From: Paraburkholderia sp. ZP32-5
GTDB taxonomy: Bacteria; Pseudomonadota; Gammaproteobacteria; Burkholderiales; Burkholderiaceae
Reading direction: 5' to 3'
Length of the DNA: 64,000 nucleotides
NCBI RefSeq assembly: GCF_021390495.1
Contig: NZ_JAJEJP010000001.1
Coordinates: forward strand, 3,534,001 to 3,598,000
Part shown: in pieces, positions 62,507 through 64,000 of the stretch
Layout: every line of letters begins with the position of its first letter
Position numbering within the stretch: the stretch's first letter is position 1
Translations under genes and position numbers: made by a program
Notes under the pieces: model-generated
The model's input: only the letters and a program-made list of their open reading frames with translations
Told to the model about the DNA's origin: nothing
Databases searched by the model: none

Positions 62507-63529
62507 TTACGCGATCTCGCCCCACAGGCGCAGACGCGACACGCCACCGTCGGGAAAGATATTGAAGCGCACGTGCGTGACCGGCCCGAGCGCCGCGAGC
62601 CCATCGGTGAACGTGTGCACGTGATCCATCTGCAGCTTCTGTTCGTCGAGCAGCATCGGCCAGAACATCGCCTGCGTGACGAGCGAGTCGTCGGTGCCGC
62701 CCGTTACCGAAGCCGCCTGCAGCGAGCAGCGGTCGGGGAAATTACCCTTGAAGTGCGCGGTGTCCACTTCGACCTTGCGGATCACGCCGGGACGCGCCAG
62801 CGCGACGATCGCCCAATCGTTGCCCGGCTCACGGCGGCGGCGCGTTTCCCAGCCGTCGCCCATGTTGACGCCGCGGCCCGGCATCAGCATCTGCGTCGCA
62901 GGGCCGAAATGCTGATTGTTCGCGGCGACCAGGTACGCGCCGTTTTCGATCGCCGCGAGATCGAGCAGCGTGCCGCGCTCGACGCGGCTCCAGTCGCGCT
63001 GCGGCTGACCGTATACACGCAGACGCGCGAGCCCGCCGTCCGGATACAGGTTCACGCGCAGATGCGTGAACGGACGCGCATCGTTCACTTCCACATAGTG
63101 GTGCTGGTTGCCCTGCAGCGTGGTGGCCGGCACGAGCGTCTGCCAGTCGGCGTGATCGGGCGGCGCTTCGCCGTCAGCGCTACCCTCGACATAGCAGCCG
63201 TCGATCGACGCGGCCGGCGGAAAGTTGCCGGTGAAATGGCTGGTATCGAGATCGACGCCGTGCACGACGCCCGGCCGCGCGAGCCGGATCACGCAGTAAT
63301 CGTGGCCGGTCGTGCGCTTGCGGCGCGTTTCCCAGCCGTCCATCCACTTGCCGTGGTCGTCGTATTTGCCGGGGATGAACACCGCCGGCTGCGGTTCGAG
63401 CATGCGCTCTTTCGGTGCGAAGAATTCGTCGCTGGCGAACAGCGCCTGCGCGCCGAGACGCGGATCGGCGAGGTTCATGTAGCGGCGCGTGAAGGCGGGA
63501 GCGTTCGGGTCGAGGATCGGATTGGCCAT
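62507..63529 (-). CDS. alc: Allantoicase
   Basis: Hydrolyses allantoate to ureidoglycolate and urea. 340 residues made of two similar beta-jelly-roll halves: each has GWETRR, a short linker, ARPGV and a DT-HF-GNFP segment (about 64-110 and about 223-270). The length is right for the family. allA is downstream; the first enzymes of the pathway are not in this window. Confidence 0.95.
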   Translation of the reverse strand: MANPILDPNAPAFTRRYMNLADPRLGAQALFASDEFFAPKERMLEPQPAVFIPGKYDDHGKWMDGWETRRKRTTGHDYCVIRLARPGVVHGVDLDTSHFTGNFPPAASIDGCYVEGSADGEAPPDHADWQTLVPATTLQGNQHHYVEVNDARPFTHLRVNLYPDGGLARLRVYGQPQRDWSRVERGTLLDLAAIENGAYLVAANNQHFGPATQMLMPGRGVNMGDGWETRRRREPGNDWAIVALARPGVIRKVEVDTAHFKGNFPDRCSLQAASVTGGTDDSLVTQAMFWPMLLDEQKLQMDHVHTFTDGLAALGPVTHVRFNIFPDGGVSRLRLWGEIA

Positions 63530-63661
63530 GATGTTGGTCGGGTAGCGAAAGGTTATTCAGAAAACGGCCGGCGGAGTCGAGGCATCCGCCGGCGCGGGGA
63601 GTGCGCGCGGCGATGGCGCGCGAAATCTCATTGCAACGCGATAGCGATACGCGCTCGCTGG

Positions 63662-64000
63662 TCAGACCGCCGGCGCGTGTTCACCGCCGACCGGCTCGGC
63701 GAGCGTGTCGTCGACGGCGGGCACGTAGCGCAGCGCGGCGTCGCGGTTCAGCACCCGATGCGCGCGCGCTCTGTCGATATCGTTCTCCCACACTGCAACG
63801 ACCACCGTCGCCACGCAGTTGCCGATCAGGTTGGTCAGCGCGCGGGCGATGCCGACGAACCAGTCGACCGGCAGAATCAGCACGAGGCCGAGCACGGGAA
63901 TGGCCGGAATCGCGGACAGGGTTGCCGCCAGAATCACGATCGCCGAGCCCGGAATACCGTGCGCGCCCTTCGACGTCACCAGCGACACCAGCACGACGAC
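63662..64000 (-). CDS. C4-dicarboxylate transporter DctA-like, N-terminally cut
   Basis: 112 codons, open to the right edge; only the C-terminal part is in view. [17 protein letters not shown] and [20 protein letters not shown], then VVVA, are the DAACS (Na+ or H+:dicarboxylate/glutamate) signature. The rest of the gene is outside. It precedes alc and allA on the same strand with a 132-bp gap that has no clear element. DctA is likelier than GltP, but the truncation limits this. Confidence 0.88.
   Translation of the reverse strand, partial: VVVLVSLVTSKGAHGIPGSAIVILAATLSAIPAIPVLGLVLILPVDWFVGIARALTNLIGNCVATVVVAVWENDIDRARAHRVLNRDAALRYVPAVDDTLAEPVGGEHAPAV

Overview
The window is a 64 kb stretch of GC-rich chromosome, almost entirely protein-coding, from a betaproteobacterium. 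It most likely comes from Burkholderia sensu lato (Paraburkholderia, Caballeronia and relatives). The evidence is the gene order (dusB-fis-purH, ruvCAB, miaB-phoH-ybeY-corC-lnt, rplM-rpsI-erpA, leuS-lptE-holA-proA-hemJ), the protein sequences and the codon use. It looks like core chromosome. I saw no insertion sequence, prophage, CRISPR array, tRNA or rRNA.

Layout: (1) 1-4.7 kb, glycerol use: glpD (cut by the window edge), glpK, glpF and a HAD phosphatase. (2) 4.8-9.1 kb: ribB behind an FMN riboswitch, an XRE-cupin regulator, and an MFS exporter divergent from a LysR regulator with an operator-like palindrome between them. (3) 9.1-16.2 kb: miaB-phoH-ybeY-chaC-corC-lnt (tRNA modification, ribosome maturation, envelope), closed by a terminator. 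(4) 16.3-27.1 kb: a GST on the minus strand, then pepP-ubiH, dusB-fis-purH and ruvC-ruvA-ruvB plus a DUF2236 oxygenase, with a small conserved-looking protein gene wedged between purH and ruvC. (5) 27.2-34.4 kb: a histidine phosphatase, dtd, tyrS, anmK, erpA, rpsI and rplM; then a predicted small RNA with its own promoter and terminator, an OsmC protein, and the RNase P RNA. (6) 34.4-43.6 kb: a DUF3025 protein, pyrC and a class II amidotransferase, then a glutamate module on one strand (LysR, gdhA, gltI-J-K-L). (7) 43.7-51.2 kb: purB, and a gluconate/Entner-Doudoroff block (edd-eda, gntP-gntK) divergent from hexR, with two HexR-like palindromes in the shared control region. (8) 51.3-61.3 kb, a long collinear minus-strand run: bamE, dapB, exbB, exbD, leuS, lptE, holA, proA, hemJ. 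(9) 61.4-64 kb: fur, then allA-alc (ureide breakdown) and the 3' end of a dicarboxylate transporter gene.

The most interesting non-protein signal is on the minus strand at about 32991-33080. It has a near-consensus sigma70 promoter (TTGCAT, 17 bp, TATAAT), a transcript of about 90 nt, and a hairpin plus T8 terminator. The predicted loop reads TCCTCCTTT, and a second CTCCTCC lies just 5' of it, so the RNA mimics the anti-Shine-Dalgarno end of 16S rRNA and could act on many ribosome binding sites. Other oddities are an 11-histidine tail on Edd, a HexR-like palindrome lying inside the spacer of the predicted edd promoter, NPV/SPA in place of both NPA motifs in GlpF, a low-complexity insertion in the UbiH-like hydroxylase, and a long disordered C-terminus on BamE. 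Nothing here amounts to a clear new multi-gene system.
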